Source: Mycolicibacter acidiphilus
Lineage (GTDB): Bacteria; Actinomycetota; Actinomycetes; Mycobacteriales; Mycobacteriaceae
NCBI RefSeq assembly: GCF_018455725.1
Contig: NZ_JAHCLR010000010.1
Location: 1-64,000 of the forward strand
Reading direction: 5' to 3'
Length of the DNA: 64,000 nucleotides
The position numbers were made by a program, and so were the translations under genes. Under the pieces are notes generated by a model. That model made no database searches. It was not told the origin of the DNA and saw only the letters and a program-made list of their open reading frames with translations. Shown piece by piece: positions 52,987-63,698 of this stretch (positions are counted from its first letter, which is position 1; every line of letters starts with the position of its first letter).

Positions 52987-54189
52987 CTACAGGTCCAGTA
53001 GCGCGCTGTCGGGGTGTTCGACCAGATTCCGCAGCCGGCACAGGAATTCGGCGACCTGCGCGCCGTCGGCGACCCGATGGTCGAACGCGCACGTCAGCGT
53101 CATCTGCGGGCGCACCACGATGGCGTCGTCGACGACCGCCGGCCGCGGCTTCAGTGAACCCATGCCCAGGATGGCGGCCTCCGGGTAGTTGATCACCGGC
53201 ACGCCGTCGTCGAGGCCGAGGGCGCCGAAATTGGACACGGTGAACGTCGACCCCTGCAACTCGGCCGGCGACAGGCGGCCCGCCCGAGCCCCCTCGATCA
53301 ACTGCGCGACGGCTGCGGCGAGTTCGCGGGTGGTCTTGCGCTGCGCGTCGAAGACCACCGGCACCAGCAGACCGCGGGGCGCGGCGACCCCGAAACCCAG
53401 ATGAATCGACTGATGGGTGCGCACCCGCGGCCCGTCCGGCGCGTCGATCCAGGTGGAGTTCAGCACCGGCGACCGGGTCAGCGCGAGCACCAGCAGTCGC
53501 AGCGTCAGCACGAACGGGGTGATCCCGGGGGTTTCGGCGGCGAGCCGGTCCCGCAGCCGCAGCAGGTTGCCGCAGTCCACCTGCACGCTGGCGTGAGCGT
53601 CGGGGATCTTGCTGCGGGACAGTGTCATTCGTTCAGCCATCGTCGCCTGCACGAGACCGACGGGCCGGGCGTCGTCCGCCGCGGCGCGGACCGCCTCGGT
53701 CGTGATGACACCGCTGGAACCGGGTGCCACCGCGGCAAGGTCGACGCCCAACTCCGCGGCGAGCTTGCGGGCGGCGGGTTTGGCTTTGAGCCGGCCGTTG
53801 GGGGCGTCGGCGCGCCTGCTGGTGTCGAAGGTCTCGTCGGCACCGTACCCGACCAGCACCGGCTTGCGGTCCGCCGTCGGTTCGTCGACCGGCGCACCGT
53901 TGGGGTGCGGCGGGGAACCGTTGGGCCCGCCGGACTCCGAGTCGGTGGCGATGCGCACCAGCGGCGCGCCGACCGCGAGGACGTCGCCCTGGCCGCCGCC
54001 GAGTTCGACGATCCGCCCGCCGTACGGGCTGGGAATCTCCACCTCGGCTTTCGCAGTCTCCACCGAGCACAGCGGCTGGTTGAGTTCCACCCGGTCACCG
54101 ACGGCGACGTTCCAGGCGGTCACCGTCACCTCGGCGAGCCCCTCACCGAGGTCGGGGACCGCGAAGGTCTGCACCGACCCGTCTGTCAT
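52987..54189 (-). CDS. bkdC: branched-chain 2-oxo acid dehydrogenase E2 (dihydrolipoyl acyltransferase)
   Basis: Core of the BkdABC complex: moves the acyl group from E1 to CoA by a swinging lipoyl arm. 400 residues. The lipoyl domain comes first (residues 1-82), with the attachment Lys47 in [11 protein letters not shown], then a linker rich in Pro, Gly and Asn, the peripheral-subunit-binding domain ([18 protein letters not shown] near 150), and the C-terminal catalytic domain with FDHRVADG near residue 373. ATG 54189 overlaps the bkdB stop. Convergent with echA14, six bases apart. Confidence 0.95.
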   Translation of the reverse strand: MTDGSVQTFAVPDLGEGLAEVTVTAWNVAVGDRVELNQPLCSVETAKAEVEIPSPYGGRIVELGGGQGDVLAVGAPLVRIATDSESGGPNGSPPHPNGAPVDEPTADRKPVLVGYGADETFDTSRRADAPNGRLKAKPAARKLAAELGVDLAAVAPGSSGVITTEAVRAAADDARPVGLVQATMAERMTLSRSKIPDAHASVQVDCGNLLRLRDRLAAETPGITPFVLTLRLLVLALTRSPVLNSTWIDAPDGPRVRTHQSIHLGFGVAAPRGLLVPVVFDAQRKTTRELAAAVAQLIEGARAGRLSPAELQGSTFTVSNFGALGLDDGVPVINYPEAAILGMGSLKPRPAVVDDAIVVRPQMTLTCAFDHRVADGAQVAEFLCRLRNLVEHPDSALLDL

Positions 54190-55247
54190 GGCAACTCCAG
54201 GACGCGTTCGACGCAGTCGAGCAGGCGGTCCGGCCCGGGCAGCCACTGCCGCTCCAGCCGGGCCGGCGGGTAGGGCGTGTCGAATCCGGTGACGCGCAAC
54301 ACCGGAGCCTCCAGTTCGTAGAACAACTCCTCGGAGATCCGGGCTGCCAACTCGGCGCCGAAGCCGACGTTCCGCGGCCCCTCGTGCAGCACCACGCACC
54401 GACCGGTCCGCCGGATCGACGCCGTGACGGTGTCGAAGTCCAGCGGTACCAGGGAGCGCAGATCCACCACCTCGAGGCTCCAACCCTGCTGCTGCGCGGC
54501 GATCTCCGCGGCGGACAGCGCGGTGGCGACCCCGCCGCCGTAGGTCACGACCGTGACGTCGCGGCCCGAACGACGCACTGCCGCACGGCCGATGCCCGGC
54601 GCCGGGTTCCCGGTGTCGACGAGTCCGCGGGCCCAGTAACGCCGTTTCGGTTCCAGGAACATCACCGGATCCGGTGCGGCGATGGCGTGCCGCAGCAGCC
54701 AGTAGGCGTCGGACGGATCGGCGGGAACCACCACCTTCAACCCGGCGGTGTGCGCCCAGTAGGTTTCGGTGGATTCCGAATGATGTTCGGCCGCACCGAT
54801 TCCGCCGAACGACGGAATACGCACGGTCACCGGCATCGACACCTCGCCGCGGGTTCGGCTGCGGTACTTCGCCAGGTGGCTGACGACCTGGTCCAGCGCC
54901 GGGTAGCTGAACCCGTCGAACTGGATCTCCGGCACCGGCGTGAACCCGCGGATCGCCAGCCCGATGGCCACCCCGATCACCGCGGACTCGGCCAGTGGGG
55001 TGTCGAAGCAGCGCTGTTCGCCGAACGTCGCCGTCAGTCCTTCGGTCACCCGGAACACGCCACCCTGCACCCCCACGTCGGTGCCGAACACCAGCACCTT
55101 CTCGTCGGCCGTCATCGCGTCGCGCAGTGCGAGGTTGAGCGCCTGCACCATGCTCAGGTCCTGCGCCGACGGCTGTCGGTTCGGCGGTTCGGCATCGTCC
55201 GCTGGTTCCGGCGCCGACCGGGTCGGTGGTTCGAGGATCTGGGTCAT
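54186..55247 (-). CDS. bkdB: branched-chain 2-oxo acid dehydrogenase E1 beta
   Basis: 353 residues with the transketolase-like fold typical of E1 beta. Seen: [16 protein letters not shown] near residue 55, [34 protein letters not shown] near 155, and FLEPKRRYW near 197, with the C-terminal [18 protein letters not shown]. The N-terminal 30 residues are low-complexity and may be a disordered lead. It overlaps bkdC by four bases and follows bkdA with no gap. Together with BkdA it decarboxylates branched 2-oxo acids from leucine, isoleucine and valine. Confidence 0.95.
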   Translation of the reverse strand: MTQILEPPTRSAPEPADDAEPPNRQPSAQDLSMVQALNLALRDAMTADEKVLVFGTDVGVQGGVFRVTEGLTATFGEQRCFDTPLAESAVIGVAIGLAIRGFTPVPEIQFDGFSYPALDQVVSHLAKYRSRTRGEVSMPVTVRIPSFGGIGAAEHHSESTETYWAHTAGLKVVVPADPSDAYWLLRHAIAAPDPVMFLEPKRRYWARGLVDTGNPAPGIGRAAVRRSGRDVTVVTYGGGVATALSAAEIAAQQQGWSLEVVDLRSLVPLDFDTVTASIRRTGRCVVLHEGPRNVGFGAELAARISEELFYELEAPVLRVTGFDTPYPPARLERQWLPGPDRLLDCVERVLELP

Positions 55248-56351
55248 CTAACGCCCCCTGGCCAACTCGGCGCGCAGCATCGCACGCTGCTCTTGAAGTT
55301 CCGGGGTGATCTCGGCGTAGACCGCGGTGAACACCTCGTCGATGTCGACGTCGGCCGCCCCGACCGTCGCATCCCGCAGTTCGGTGCGCAATCGCTTGGC
55401 CCGGGCGATGACTCGCTCATCGAGACGGTCCGACCACACCCCGATGTTGCGGAGATAGGCGCGGTAGCGCGGGATCGGGTCCAGCGCCGCCCAGCGGTCG
55501 AGTTCAGCACTGCTGCGGTAGCGGGTCGGGTCGTCGGAGGTGGTGTGCGGACCGAGCCGATAGGTGACCGCCTCGATCAGGGTCGGGCCGCCACCGGACC
55601 TAGCCCGTTCCGCCGCCTCGGCCATCACCGCGTAGCAGGCCAGCGGGTCGTTGCCGTCGACCCGAACGCCGGGCATCCCGTAGCCGATCGCCTTGTGCGC
55701 CAACGTCGGCGCCGCGGTCTGCCGGCTCAGCGGGACGGAGATCGCCCACTGGTTGTTCTGCACGTAGAACACGCAGGGGGTGTTGAACACCGCGGCGAAG
55801 TTCAACGCCTCGTGCACATCGCCCTCACTGGTGGCACCGTCGCCGACGAACGCCACGGTGACGGAGTCCTCGTCCAGTCGCTGGGCCGCCATCGCGGCCC
55901 CGACCGCGTGCAGAGCCTGCGTGCCGATCGGAACCGATATCGGCGCACAGCATTTCGCGGTGAACTCCAGCCCACCGTTCCACGTTCCGCGCCAGGCGGC
56001 CGCGACATGCCAGGGCGGTATCCCGCGGGTGACGAACACCCCCAGCTCGCGGTACTGCGGGAACAGCCAGTCGGTCTTGCGCAGGCAGGCGGTCGCCCCG
56101 ACCTGTGCCGCCTCCTGGCCACGGCAGGACGCGAACAGTGCCAGCTCACCCTGCCGCTGCAGGTTCACCAACTCGATGTCCAGCTCACGAGTGATGACCA
56201 TCAATTCGTAGAGCCAGCACAGTGTTTCGTCCGGCAGATCCCGGGCGAAACGATCCTCACCGGTGGGTGTGCCGTCCGCTCCGATCAACTGCACGGGTTC
56301 CCAGTCCACACCGAACCCTTCACGACCCTCGAAGCCGGATGACTGGCCCAT
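55248..56351 (-). CDS. bkdA: branched-chain 2-oxo acid dehydrogenase E1 alpha
   Basis: 367 residues, the length I recall for M. tuberculosis Rv2497c. The thiamine-diphosphate motif [32 protein letters not shown] near residues 166-197 is intact, and the E1-alpha segment [12 protein letters not shown] near 74 and [16 protein letters not shown] near 264 are present. AAGGAGG five bases ahead of ATG 56351 fixes the start. It is the promoter-proximal gene of bkdABC. Confidence 0.95.
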   Translation of the reverse strand: MGQSSGFEGREGFGVDWEPVQLIGADGTPTGEDRFARDLPDETLCWLYELMVITRELDIELVNLQRQGELALFASCRGQEAAQVGATACLRKTDWLFPQYRELGVFVTRGIPPWHVAAAWRGTWNGGLEFTAKCCAPISVPIGTQALHAVGAAMAAQRLDEDSVTVAFVGDGATSEGDVHEALNFAAVFNTPCVFYVQNNQWAISVPLSRQTAAPTLAHKAIGYGMPGVRVDGNDPLACYAVMAEAAERARSGGGPTLIEAVTYRLGPHTTSDDPTRYRSSAELDRWAALDPIPRYRAYLRNIGVWSDRLDERVIARAKRLRTELRDATVGAADVDIDEVFTAVYAEITPELQEQRAMLRAELARGR

Positions 56352-56383
56352 CTGAGCCTCCTTGCGACGCTTAACTCATTATG
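56352..56383 (-). promoter_or_regulatory. bkdABC promoter region and ribosome site
   Basis: On the minus strand CATAAT (56378-56383) is a -10 candidate, 27 bases ahead of ATG 56351, with AAGGAGG at 56357-56363. The stretch ATAATGAGTTAAG is AT-rich and partly symmetric and might be an operator. This shows that bkdABC has its own promoter after the nitrite reductase gene. Confidence 0.45.
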
Positions 56384-56449
56384 CCAGCGAAAACGGGCAG
56401 CCCCCGGGCGCCGCACCTCGGGACCCGGCCGCCGTGTCGGCGAACGAGA

Positions 56450-59086
56450 TTACCCAGTGACCTCGAACATGCCGCGGGCGCCGTTCTCGGCGTGCCGCAG
56501 GTCGTGATCCATGATCATGTAATGCCCGGGCTCCGGGAACGTCATCTCGACGAACCCGCCCTGTGCGGGCGCCAGGTCCAGGGCCTGTGAGCCTCCCGAA
56601 CCGCCCGGGCCGCCCGACTGCAGCAGCCAGGCACCCTCCTTGTAGACGGTGTCGAACTGGGTACCGACGACATGGAACGCGACCGTCTCGCCGGGACCGG
56701 CGTTGATCACCCAGACCCGCACCCGCTCACCGGCGCGGACCGTTAGCGGGGCGTGCTCGTACTGGTCGGCCATCCCGTTGAACATCCAGCCGTCGGGCTG
56801 ATTGGCGCGGATTGCGGTGACCTTCTGTTCGCTGCCCGGATCGCCGGTGAACAGCTGGGCGCCGACCAACGCGTACTCGTGGTCGACCGCCGGCAGGCCG
56901 GGCGGGTCGATGATCACCGCCCCGTACATGCCGTTGGCGATGTGCAGCGACATCGGCTTGGTGCTGCAGTGGTACAGCCAGGCGCCGGCCCGCCGCGCGG
57001 TGAACTTGTAGACCAGCTTCTCCCCCGGCGCGATCGTGCGCATCGGCTGGTCGGGGGCCAGGGCACCGGCATGGAAATCCAGGCCGTGCCCCATTGACGT
57101 GTCGTTGATCAGGGTCAGCTCGAACTGGTCGCCGACCCGACCGTGCAGGATCGGGCCGGGTTCCGTGCCACCCCACGTCCAGCGGGTCTCCTTCTTGCCC
57201 GGGGCCACCTCCAGTTCCCGGTCCAGTGCGCGCAACTCCACCCGGTGCAGTTTCTCCGGGCCGACCAGGGCCAGCTCCGGGTTGTACGGCTGCCAGCCCG
57301 GGGAGGGGTCGCCGGTCAGGTTCAGCGGGGTTACCGCCGGCCCGTGGTCCATGTTCATGTCGTCGCCATGCTGGTGGGCGCGGGGCTTGCCGCCGATCGC
57401 GCGGATCTCCATCGTCATGCCGGCGGCACGGTGCCCGGGCACGTCGCACCACACGTCGTGGTCGGTGTCGACCACACCCAGGTCGACCACCGCGGTCTGC
57501 CCCAACCCGAGCCGCGGGGTGTGCTGGCCGGTGTCGACACGCAGGTCGTGCGGCAGCGCCTCGTCGTTGGTCACCCGCAGCACCAGGTGGGTGCCGGCCG
57601 GAACCGACACCACGGCCGGGCTGAATCGCATGTCCTTCAAGCCGACGTCGACGGTCTTGGCGTCGGCGGCGATCTTCACCCCGGCGTGCTGCGGCAGGCT
57701 GCCGCCCAGTGTGGTGGCCAGCACGACGCTGGCGGCGGCCGCCGTCGCAACCGCGCCGGTCATCGGCCAGCTGCGGGATTTCTCCACGGCTTCGGCGTTG
57801 ATCTCGCCGCGCACCAGGACCGGGATGATCAGCGCCAGCGCCAGCCACAGGAAGCTGCCGACGCCGATCGCCGCGAGCGCCCAGCCGATGAGCTGCACCG
57901 GGAACCACCAGTGCCCGGCGACCAGCGGAACGGCGATGTTCAGTGCCAGCAGCCGGGCCTGCCAGCCGCGAGCCAGGTAGGCGATGACCGCTTTGCGCTG
58001 CGGCGGGCCGTGCGCGGTGAGCACCGGCACCATCTCGGTCAGGGCACCCATCAACACCTGCGCGACGAAACCGACGGCCAGCAGCGGCATCACGGTCGTC
58101 TCGATGAGGTTGGGCAGATAGCCCGCGGAGCGGGTCGCGATCAGCCCGATGATCTCGATCAGCACCGCCACGCCCAGCCACACCGTCGCCGCGGCCAGCA
58201 TCCAGGCCGCCGGGCCGTTGGGCTGCCGGGTCGGCCGCAGCGCCACCACCGTGATGACGACACCGGCGAGGTAGACGGCGAATGCGACCGCGGTCAGCCA
58301 GACGCTGTCCATGAGCAGGCCGATGACCGCCAGCCCCAGCCCGACGGCCATCGTCGGCAGTGTGCGGTGCGCCAGGCTGTAGCTGCGCGGGGTGATCTTC
58401 TCCCGCATCGTCGTCGGCCAGAGCGTGAACAGCGTGCCGATCACGGTCAGGCCGATCCAGCCGTAGAGCATGACATGGACGTGGGTGGTCCACAGCCGGG
58501 CGTACCAGTGGTGCACGCCGAACGCCATGCTGGCACCGGCCAGCGCCCCGATCAGCAGCGCCACGATCGCCGCCAGGTAGAAGTCGACCAGGTAGTCGAA
58601 GCGCGCCGACAGCGCCTTCTTCTTCATCGCGATCAGCTCGGCGCCGTGCACCACGGCGACGATCGCGACCACCGCCCCGGCAACACCGGTGATGGTCTCG
58701 GCATTGATCCACACGCCGGTCAGTGCGGCGATGACCGCCACGTTGAGCACCGCGACCTTCGCGGCGAGATGCCACTCCGGCTGATCCGGCACCCGGCACA
58801 GCGTGGTGGTGAAGTGCCCCGACCAGATGATGATCGCGTTGGTGGCGGCGCCGAGCAGCAGCGCGTGCACAGCCAGCCAGATCGGGTGGTCGATGACGTC
58901 GTGGGCGATCAGCAGTGCCACCGTGACCAGCAGCCAGCCCAGCACCACCAGGTTCGACGCGATGAACACCGGCCCGCGGGCACCGCCGCGCCGCTTGCGG
59001 ATCACCGGCGGCGGCGCCGCGGCCGCCGGTTTCGTCCCGGTCGGCGGGGTGGTCCCTTTCGGCGGCGGCGGCCCCAGCTGAATCAT
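56450..59086 (-). CDS. nirK: copper nitrite reductase with fused membrane and cupredoxin domains
   Basis: 878 residues in three parts. Residues about 40-430 form some twelve membrane helices with several His residues (HHWYARLWTTHVHVMLYGWIG near 220). Residues about 480-575 are a cupredoxin with type 1 copper ligands (LPHDLRVD; CDVPGHRAAGM). Residues about 600-878 are a two-domain copper nitrite reductase: HGLDFHAG (His667, Asp670, His672), HC (706-707), His715 and Met720 for type 1 copper, FHVVG His805 and MDHD His861. All residues needed for type 1 copper, type 2 copper and catalysis are in place. It reduces nitrite to nitric oxide on the outside of the membrane. It lies between citE and bkdA, which are adjacent in M. 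tuberculosis (recall). Confidence 0.88.
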   Translation of the reverse strand: MIQLGPPPPKGTTPPTGTKPAAAAPPPVIRKRRGGARGPVFIASNLVVLGWLLVTVALLIAHDVIDHPIWLAVHALLLGAATNAIIIWSGHFTTTLCRVPDQPEWHLAAKVAVLNVAVIAALTGVWINAETITGVAGAVVAIVAVVHGAELIAMKKKALSARFDYLVDFYLAAIVALLIGALAGASMAFGVHHWYARLWTTHVHVMLYGWIGLTVIGTLFTLWPTTMREKITPRSYSLAHRTLPTMAVGLGLAVIGLLMDSVWLTAVAFAVYLAGVVITVVALRPTRQPNGPAAWMLAAATVWLGVAVLIEIIGLIATRSAGYLPNLIETTVMPLLAVGFVAQVLMGALTEMVPVLTAHGPPQRKAVIAYLARGWQARLLALNIAVPLVAGHWWFPVQLIGWALAAIGVGSFLWLALALIIPVLVRGEINAEAVEKSRSWPMTGAVATAAAASVVLATTLGGSLPQHAGVKIAADAKTVDVGLKDMRFSPAVVSVPAGTHLVLRVTNDEALPHDLRVDTGQHTPRLGLGQTAVVDLGVVDTDHDVWCDVPGHRAAGMTMEIRAIGGKPRAHQHGDDMNMDHGPAVTPLNLTGDPSPGWQPYNPELALVGPEKLHRVELRALDRELEVAPGKKETRWTWGGTEPGPILHGRVGDQFELTLINDTSMGHGLDFHAGALAPDQPMRTIAPGEKLVYKFTARRAGAWLYHCSTKPMSLHIANGMYGAVIIDPPGLPAVDHEYALVGAQLFTGDPGSEQKVTAIRANQPDGWMFNGMADQYEHAPLTVRAGERVRVWVINAGPGETVAFHVVGTQFDTVYKEGAWLLQSGGPGGSGGSQALDLAPAQGGFVEMTFPEPGHYMIMDHDLRHAENGARGMFEVTG

Positions 59087-59093
59087 GCCCGTC

Positions 59094-59134
59094 AGGCTAC
59101 GGGGGCCGGACCGCCGTCCGGAAGTGACTTCCGG
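59094..59134 (-). promoter_or_regulatory. nirK promoter with overlapping palindromes
   Basis: On the minus strand TAGCCT (59094-59099) is a -10 element seven bases before the nirK ATG, so the gene is probably leaderless. Two overlapping palindromes, CCGGAC-N4-GTCCGG (59106-59121) and CCGGAAGT-N-ACTTCCGG (59118-59134), cover the -35 position, the usual place for a repressor or redox/copper regulator. Confidence 0.45.
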
Positions 59135-59225
59135 CCCATGGTCGCTCGGCCGGCAGCGACCTGCGCCACACGAACAATCCGCGCGCCGGCATCATCCGGG
59201 AGCGCACCCCGGGAGGGTTGCACTG

Positions 59226-60035
59226 CTAATTCGCCCGCCGCAGAATCGCTTCGGCGTGCCGCAGCACCGGGGCGTCCACCATCTGCCCCTCGAAAGCGAA
59301 CACCCCGCGCTCGGTCGCCGCGGTGGCCAGCACGCGCTGCGCCCAGTCCACCTGCTCGGCGGCCGGCCGGTAGGCGTCGCGCACCACCGCAAGCTGGCTC
59401 GGGTGGATGCACACGGTGGCGTCGAACCCCACCGCCACCGCATCGCACGCCTCGGCCCGCAGCCCGTCAAGGTCGGCGATGTCGAGGTGCACGGCGTCGA
59501 GTTTGACCCGGCCGAACGCCGCCGCCGCCAGCAGCACGGCCGAGCGGGCGTGCCGGGCCACGTCGCGGTAGCCGCCGTCCGGCCGCCGGCTGGACCCACC
59601 GCCCAGCCCGGCGACCAGATCCTCGGCGCCCCACATCATCGCCACGGTGTTGTCGGCGGCGGCGATCTCGGCGGCGAACACCACCCCGCGCGGGGTTTCG
59701 GCCAGCGCGATCACCTGCCGGGGGGCCAGCGCCACGACCTGGGCGGCGGACTCGGTTTTCGCCAGCATCACGGCGGTGTAGGCGGTGCCGGCCAGTGCTT
59801 CCAGGTCGGCGGCCTGGTCCGCGGTGCCCGCTGGGTTCACCCGCACCACGGTGCAGGCCGGGTCCAGCGGGGTCTGCCGCAGCGCTTGACGGGCGGCGGG
59901 CCGGTCGGCGGCGGCCACCCCGTCCTCCAGGTCGAGGATGACCACGTCGGCGACCGCGGCGGCTTTGGCGAACCGCTCCGGGCGGTCGGCCGGGCAGAAC
60001 AGCCAGGCCGGGCCGGCGGCGGCTGTGTTGTTCAT
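59226..60035 (-). CDS. citE: CitE-like (R)-beta-hydroxyacyl-CoA lyase
   Basis: Member of the CitE/HpcH TIM-barrel family; the M. tuberculosis homologue Rv2498c acts on beta-hydroxyacid-CoA esters such as 3-hydroxy-3-methylglutaryl-CoA and beta-methylmalyl-CoA (recall). 269 residues. The metal ligands are in [19 protein letters not shown] near residue 29 and in [14 protein letters not shown] near 133; IHPSQLAVV near 201 is the CoA-binding end. ATG 60035 overlaps the stop of the MaoC-like gene. Length is typical for the group that lacks the citrate lyase context. Confidence 0.9.
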   Translation of the reverse strand: MNNTAAAGPAWLFCPADRPERFAKAAAVADVVILDLEDGVAAADRPAARQALRQTPLDPACTVVRVNPAGTADQAADLEALAGTAYTAVMLAKTESAAQVVALAPRQVIALAETPRGVVFAAEIAAADNTVAMMWGAEDLVAGLGGGSSRRPDGGYRDVARHARSAVLLAAAAFGRVKLDAVHLDIADLDGLRAEACDAVAVGFDATVCIHPSQLAVVRDAYRPAAEQVDWAQRVLATAATERGVFAFEGQMVDAPVLRHAEAILRRAN

Positions 60036-60538
60036 GCGACGGGCCGCTTGTGCACCAGGGTGGCGCGGGTGGCGCGGGCGACGACGTCACCGTGCTGGTT
60101 GCGGGCGATGTGCTCCAGGGTGACGATGCCCTCCCCGGGCCGGCTCTTCGATTCCCGCAGGCCGGTGCAGATGCTCTCCGCGTACAGCGTGTCGCCGTGG
60201 TAGACGGGGTTGGGGAACGACACATCGGTGAACCCCAGGTTGGCCACGATCGTGCCCTGCGTCAGCTGTGCCACCGACAGGCCGACCATCGTCGAGAGTG
60301 TGAACATCGAATTCACCAGCCGCTGACCGTGGAAGCCCGGCTGCTGCGAAGCCCACACCGCGTCCAGGTGCAGCGGCTGGATGTTCATCGTCAGCGTGGT
60401 GAACAGCACGTTGTCGGCCTCGGTCACGGTGCGGCCGGGCCGGTGCAGGTAGGTGGTGCCGACCTCGTACTCCTCGAACCACAGGCCGCGCTGCTCGACG
60501 ACCTTGCCGGCGCCCGGTGCCGGTTCCGGGGTGCTCAC
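60032..60538 (-). CDS. MaoC-like acyl dehydratase (Rv2499c-like)
   Basis: 168 residues, hotdog fold. Family marks: [28 protein letters not shown] near residue 35 with the hydratase Asp/His pair in the NIQPLHLD region, and [12 protein letters not shown] near 114. It should hydrate an enoyl-CoA, probably the product of FadE19 and AccA1/AccD1 (for leucine, 3-methylglutaconyl-CoA). GTG 60538 overlaps the fadE19 stop, and its stop overlaps citE, so it is in the middle of a coupled operon. Confidence 0.88.
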   Translation of the reverse strand: MSTPEPAPGAGKVVEQRGLWFEEYEVGTTYLHRPGRTVTEADNVLFTTLTMNIQPLHLDAVWASQQPGFHGQRLVNSMFTLSTMVGLSVAQLTQGTIVANLGFTDVSFPNPVYHGDTLYAESICTGLRESKSRPGEGIVTLEHIARNQHGDVVARATRATLVHKRPVA

Positions 60539-61698
60539 GCCAGCCCCAGCGACCGGGCGATCAGCATCAGTTGCACCTCGGTGGTGCCCTCACCGATCTC
60601 CAGGATCTTGGAATCCCGGTAGTGCCGGGCCACCGGGTACTCGTTCATGAAGCCGTAGCCGCCGTGGATCTGGGTGGCGTCGCGGGCGTTATCCATCGCG
60701 GCCTCCGAGGAGATCATCTTCGCGATCGATGCCTCCTTCTTGAACGGCTTGCCCGCCAGCATCTTCGCGGCCGCGTCGTAGTAGGCGGTCCGGGCGACGT
60801 GGGCACGCGCCTCCATCCGGGCGATCTTGAAGCTGATCGCCTGATACTCCGCGATTTTCCGGCCGAACGACTCGCGTTCCTTGGCGTATTTGACGCTCTC
60901 GTCGACGCAGCCCTGGGCGACTCCGGTGGCCACCGCGGCGATCGCGATGCGGCCCTCGTCCAGGATGGACAGGAAGTTCGCGTAGCCCCGGCCCTCCTCG
61001 CCGAGCAGATTCTCCGCCGGGACGCGCGCGTCGGCGAACGTCAGACCGTGGGTGTCCGAGGCGTTCCAGCCGACCTTGTTGTAGGCCGGTTCGACGGTGA
61101 AGCCCGGGGTGCCGGCCGGGACGACGATCGACGAGATCTGCTTTCGGCCGTCGGCGCCGGTTCCGGTGACGGCGGTGACGGTGACCAGGCTGGTGATGTC
61201 GGTGCCGGAGTTGGTGATGAACTGCTTGGCGCCGTTGATCACCCACTCACCGTTGTCCAGTCGGGCGGTGGTGCGGGTGCCGCCGGCATCCGAGCCCGCC
61301 CCCGGTTCGGTGAGCCCGAAACCGGCCAGTGCCCGGCCCGACGTCAGCGCGGGCAGCCACCGCTGCTTCTGCTGCTCGCTGCCGAACCGGTAGATCGGCA
61401 TCGCGCCCAGGCCCACCCCGGCTTCCAGGGTCATCGCCACCGACTGGTCGACCTTGCCGAGTTCCTCCAGCGCGAGCGCCAGCGCGAAGTAGTCGCCGCC
61501 CATGCCGCCGTACTCCTCGGGGAACGGCAGGCCGAACAGCCCCATCTCCCCCATCTTGGCGATCACCTCGTACGGGAAGCTGTGCTCCTCATCGTGTTTG
61601 GCGGCCACCGGGGCGACGACGGTGCGGGCGAACTCGCCGACCGTGTCCCGCAGGTCCTGGTATTCCTTGGGCAGTTCGGTTGCCACCGCTGTCGTCAT
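60535..61698 (-). CDS. fadE19: acyl-CoA dehydrogenase FadE19
   Basis: FAD enzyme that introduces a double bond next to the thioester, here likely in isovaleryl-CoA or a related branched acyl-CoA. 387 residues (M. tuberculosis 394, recall). Visible: the FAD/substrate segment [20 protein letters not shown] near 132, [20 protein letters not shown] near 260, and the C-terminal [22 protein letters not shown] near 352. Overlaps the maoC-like gene and accA1 by four bases. Confidence 0.93.
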   Translation of the reverse strand: MTTAVATELPKEYQDLRDTVGEFARTVVAPVAAKHDEEHSFPYEVIAKMGEMGLFGLPFPEEYGGMGGDYFALALALEELGKVDQSVAMTLEAGVGLGAMPIYRFGSEQQKQRWLPALTSGRALAGFGLTEPGAGSDAGGTRTTARLDNGEWVINGAKQFITNSGTDITSLVTVTAVTGTGADGRKQISSIVVPAGTPGFTVEPAYNKVGWNASDTHGLTFADARVPAENLLGEEGRGYANFLSILDEGRIAIAAVATGVAQGCVDESVKYAKERESFGRKIAEYQAISFKIARMEARAHVARTAYYDAAAKMLAGKPFKKEASIAKMISSEAAMDNARDATQIHGGYGFMNEYPVARHYRDSKILEIGEGTTEVQLMLIARSLGLA

Positions 61699-63698
61699 TT
61701 CCCGTCCTCACTCTGCTCGGGTGCCACCCGCGCCAACACCTGATCGACCTTCACCTGATCGCCCACCGCCACCAGCACCGCCACTCGGCCGGCGGCCGGC
61801 GCGGTGAGCGTGTGTTCCATCTTCATCGCCTCGACGACCACCACCGGGTCGCCTTCTGCGACCACGTCATCGGACGCCACGTTGACGGCGATGACGCTGC
61901 CTGGCATCGGGCTGACGATCTCGGCGCTGCGCGGCCCGGCGGCTCGGTTCACCCGCTGCTCCTCGGCCTCCCGGAGTTGCCAGGTGCCGCGTTCGTCGGC
62001 GAGCCACAGGTGGCCGTCGGATTCGGCGAACATCAGCCGGCGTCGCCGCCCGTCCAGCGTCACGGTCAGCTGGTGCTGCCCGACCTCGATGGTGGCGTCG
62101 AGGGTGTCACCGTCACCGACCTGAACGCGCGCGGATTGCGGTGTGCCCCAGACCGAGACGGTCTCCGAGCGCAGCGGGGTGCGCAGTTCGGTGCGGACCG
62201 GCGCGGGTGTACCGACACGCCAGCCGCTGGGCTCCGCCCACAGCGATTTCAGCGCGTTTCGTCCCGCTGAGCGCGCATTTTCGCGCCGAAATCGCGCAAC
62301 GAAGAGCGCACCGGCGGCGAGCACGTCGTCGGGGGCCGGTGTCGGGTGGAAGTCGGCGACCCGCAGGTCGAGCAGTTCGGTGTCCAGGTCACCGGCGACG
62401 ACCCGTTCGTCGGCGAGCAGGAACCGCAGGAACTCGATGTTGGTCTGCACCCCGAGCACCGCGGTGTCGGCCAGCGCGGCGTCCAGCCGGGCCAGTGCCT
62501 GACCCCGGTCGGCGCCGTAGCCGATCACCTTGGACAGCATCGGGTCGTAATCGCTGCCGACGACGGTGCCCTGGCGCAGCGACGAGTCCACCCGCACCTC
62601 GGTCGGCTCGTGCAGCGCCAGCACGGTCCCGCCGGTGGGCAGGAAGCCGCGCGCCGGGTCCTCGGCGTACACCCGCGCCTCCACGGCGTGCCCGGTCAGC
62701 GTGATGTCGTCCTGGGCGAACCCCAGCTTCTCGCCGGCCGCGACCCGCAATTGCCACTCGACCAGGTCCAGCCCGGTGACCAATTCGGTGACCGGGTGCT
62801 CCACCTGCAGCCGGGTGTTCATCTCCATGAAGAAGAACTCGTCGGGCTCGTCGGCGGAGACGATGAACTCCACCGTCCCGGCCCCGGTGTAGTCGACGCT
62901 GCGGGCGGTGTTGCAAGCCGCGGTGCCGATCCGATCCCGGGTCACCGCATCCAGCAGCGGTGACGGCGCCTCCTCGATGACCTTCTGGTGACGGCGCTGC
63001 AGGCTGCATTCCCGCTCGCCGAGGTGCACCACGTTGCCGTGGGTGTCGGCGAGGATCTGCACCTCGATGTGGCGGGGCCGCAGCACGAACCGTTCCAGGA
63101 ACAGCGTGTCGTCGCCGAACGCCGAGGCGGCCTCGCGCCGGGCGGTGACCAGTGCCGCGCGCAGGTCGGCCGGATCGTGCACCAGGTGCATGCCCTTGCC
63201 GCCGCCGCCGGCCGACGGTTTGATCAGCACCGGGTAGCCGATGTCGGCGGCCGCCGCGGCCAGGTCGTCGTCGGTCAGGCCGGGGCGGGCGATGCCCGGC
63301 ACCACAGGTACATCAAACGCCGAGACGGTCCGTTTCGCGGCGATCTTGTCGCCCATCACCTCGATGGCGTGCGCCGGGGGGCCGACGAACGCGATCCCGG
63401 CCGCGGTGCAGGCGGCGGCGAATTCGGCGTTCTCGGAAAGGAACCCGTAGCCCGGGTGGATCGCTTGCGCGCCGGTGGTCAAGGCCGCTTCGACCACCGT
63501 GCGGATCGACAGGTAGCTGTCGACGGCCGGGGCCGGCCCGAGCCGCACCGCGGTGTCGGCCTCGGCCACGTGCCGCGCGTCGGCATCGGCGTCGCTGTAA
63601 ACAGCCACCGAGCGGATGCCCAGTCGGCGCAGTGTGCGGATCACCCGAACCGCGATCTCGCCGCGGTTGGCCACCAGAACGGTTTCAAACATGCCCAT
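61695..63698 (-). CDS. accA1: acyl-CoA carboxylase alpha chain (biotin carboxylase and carrier) AccA1
   Basis: Carboxylates biotin with bicarbonate and ATP and carries it to AccD1. 667 residues. N-terminal biotin carboxylase with [25 protein letters not shown]-grasp segment [10 protein letters not shown] near 160 and [14 protein letters not shown] near 290; C-terminal carrier domain with the biotinyl Lys in [16 protein letters not shown] near residue 627. ATG 63698 overlaps accD1 by four bases; ATG 63692 is an alternative and would give the M. tuberculosis-like start MFETV. Confidence 0.95.
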   Translation of the reverse strand: MGMFETVLVANRGEIAVRVIRTLRRLGIRSVAVYSDADADARHVAEADTAVRLGPAPAVDSYLSIRTVVEAALTTGAQAIHPGYGFLSENAEFAAACTAAGIAFVGPPAHAIEVMGDKIAAKRTVSAFDVPVVPGIARPGLTDDDLAAAAADIGYPVLIKPSAGGGGKGMHLVHDPADLRAALVTARREAASAFGDDTLFLERFVLRPRHIEVQILADTHGNVVHLGERECSLQRRHQKVIEEAPSPLLDAVTRDRIGTAACNTARSVDYTGAGTVEFIVSADEPDEFFFMEMNTRLQVEHPVTELVTGLDLVEWQLRVAAGEKLGFAQDDITLTGHAVEARVYAEDPARGFLPTGGTVLALHEPTEVRVDSSLRQGTVVGSDYDPMLSKVIGYGADRGQALARLDAALADTAVLGVQTNIEFLRFLLADERVVAGDLDTELLDLRVADFHPTPAPDDVLAAGALFVARFRRENARSAGRNALKSLWAEPSGWRVGTPAPVRTELRTPLRSETVSVWGTPQSARVQVGDGDTLDATIEVGQHQLTVTLDGRRRRLMFAESDGHLWLADERGTWQLREAEEQRVNRAAGPRSAEIVSPMPGSVIAVNVASDDVVAEGDPVVVVEAMKMEHTLTAPAAGRVAVLVAVGDQVKVDQVLARVAPEQSEDGK

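Noticed and set aside
56660-56680. Loss of the catalytic His in the nitrite reductase, because FHVVGTQFD lacks the second His of AcNiR PHLIGGHGD
   Set aside because: Counting back from the type 2 copper His shows that the catalytic residue is the first His (in PHLIGG), which is present here as His805.
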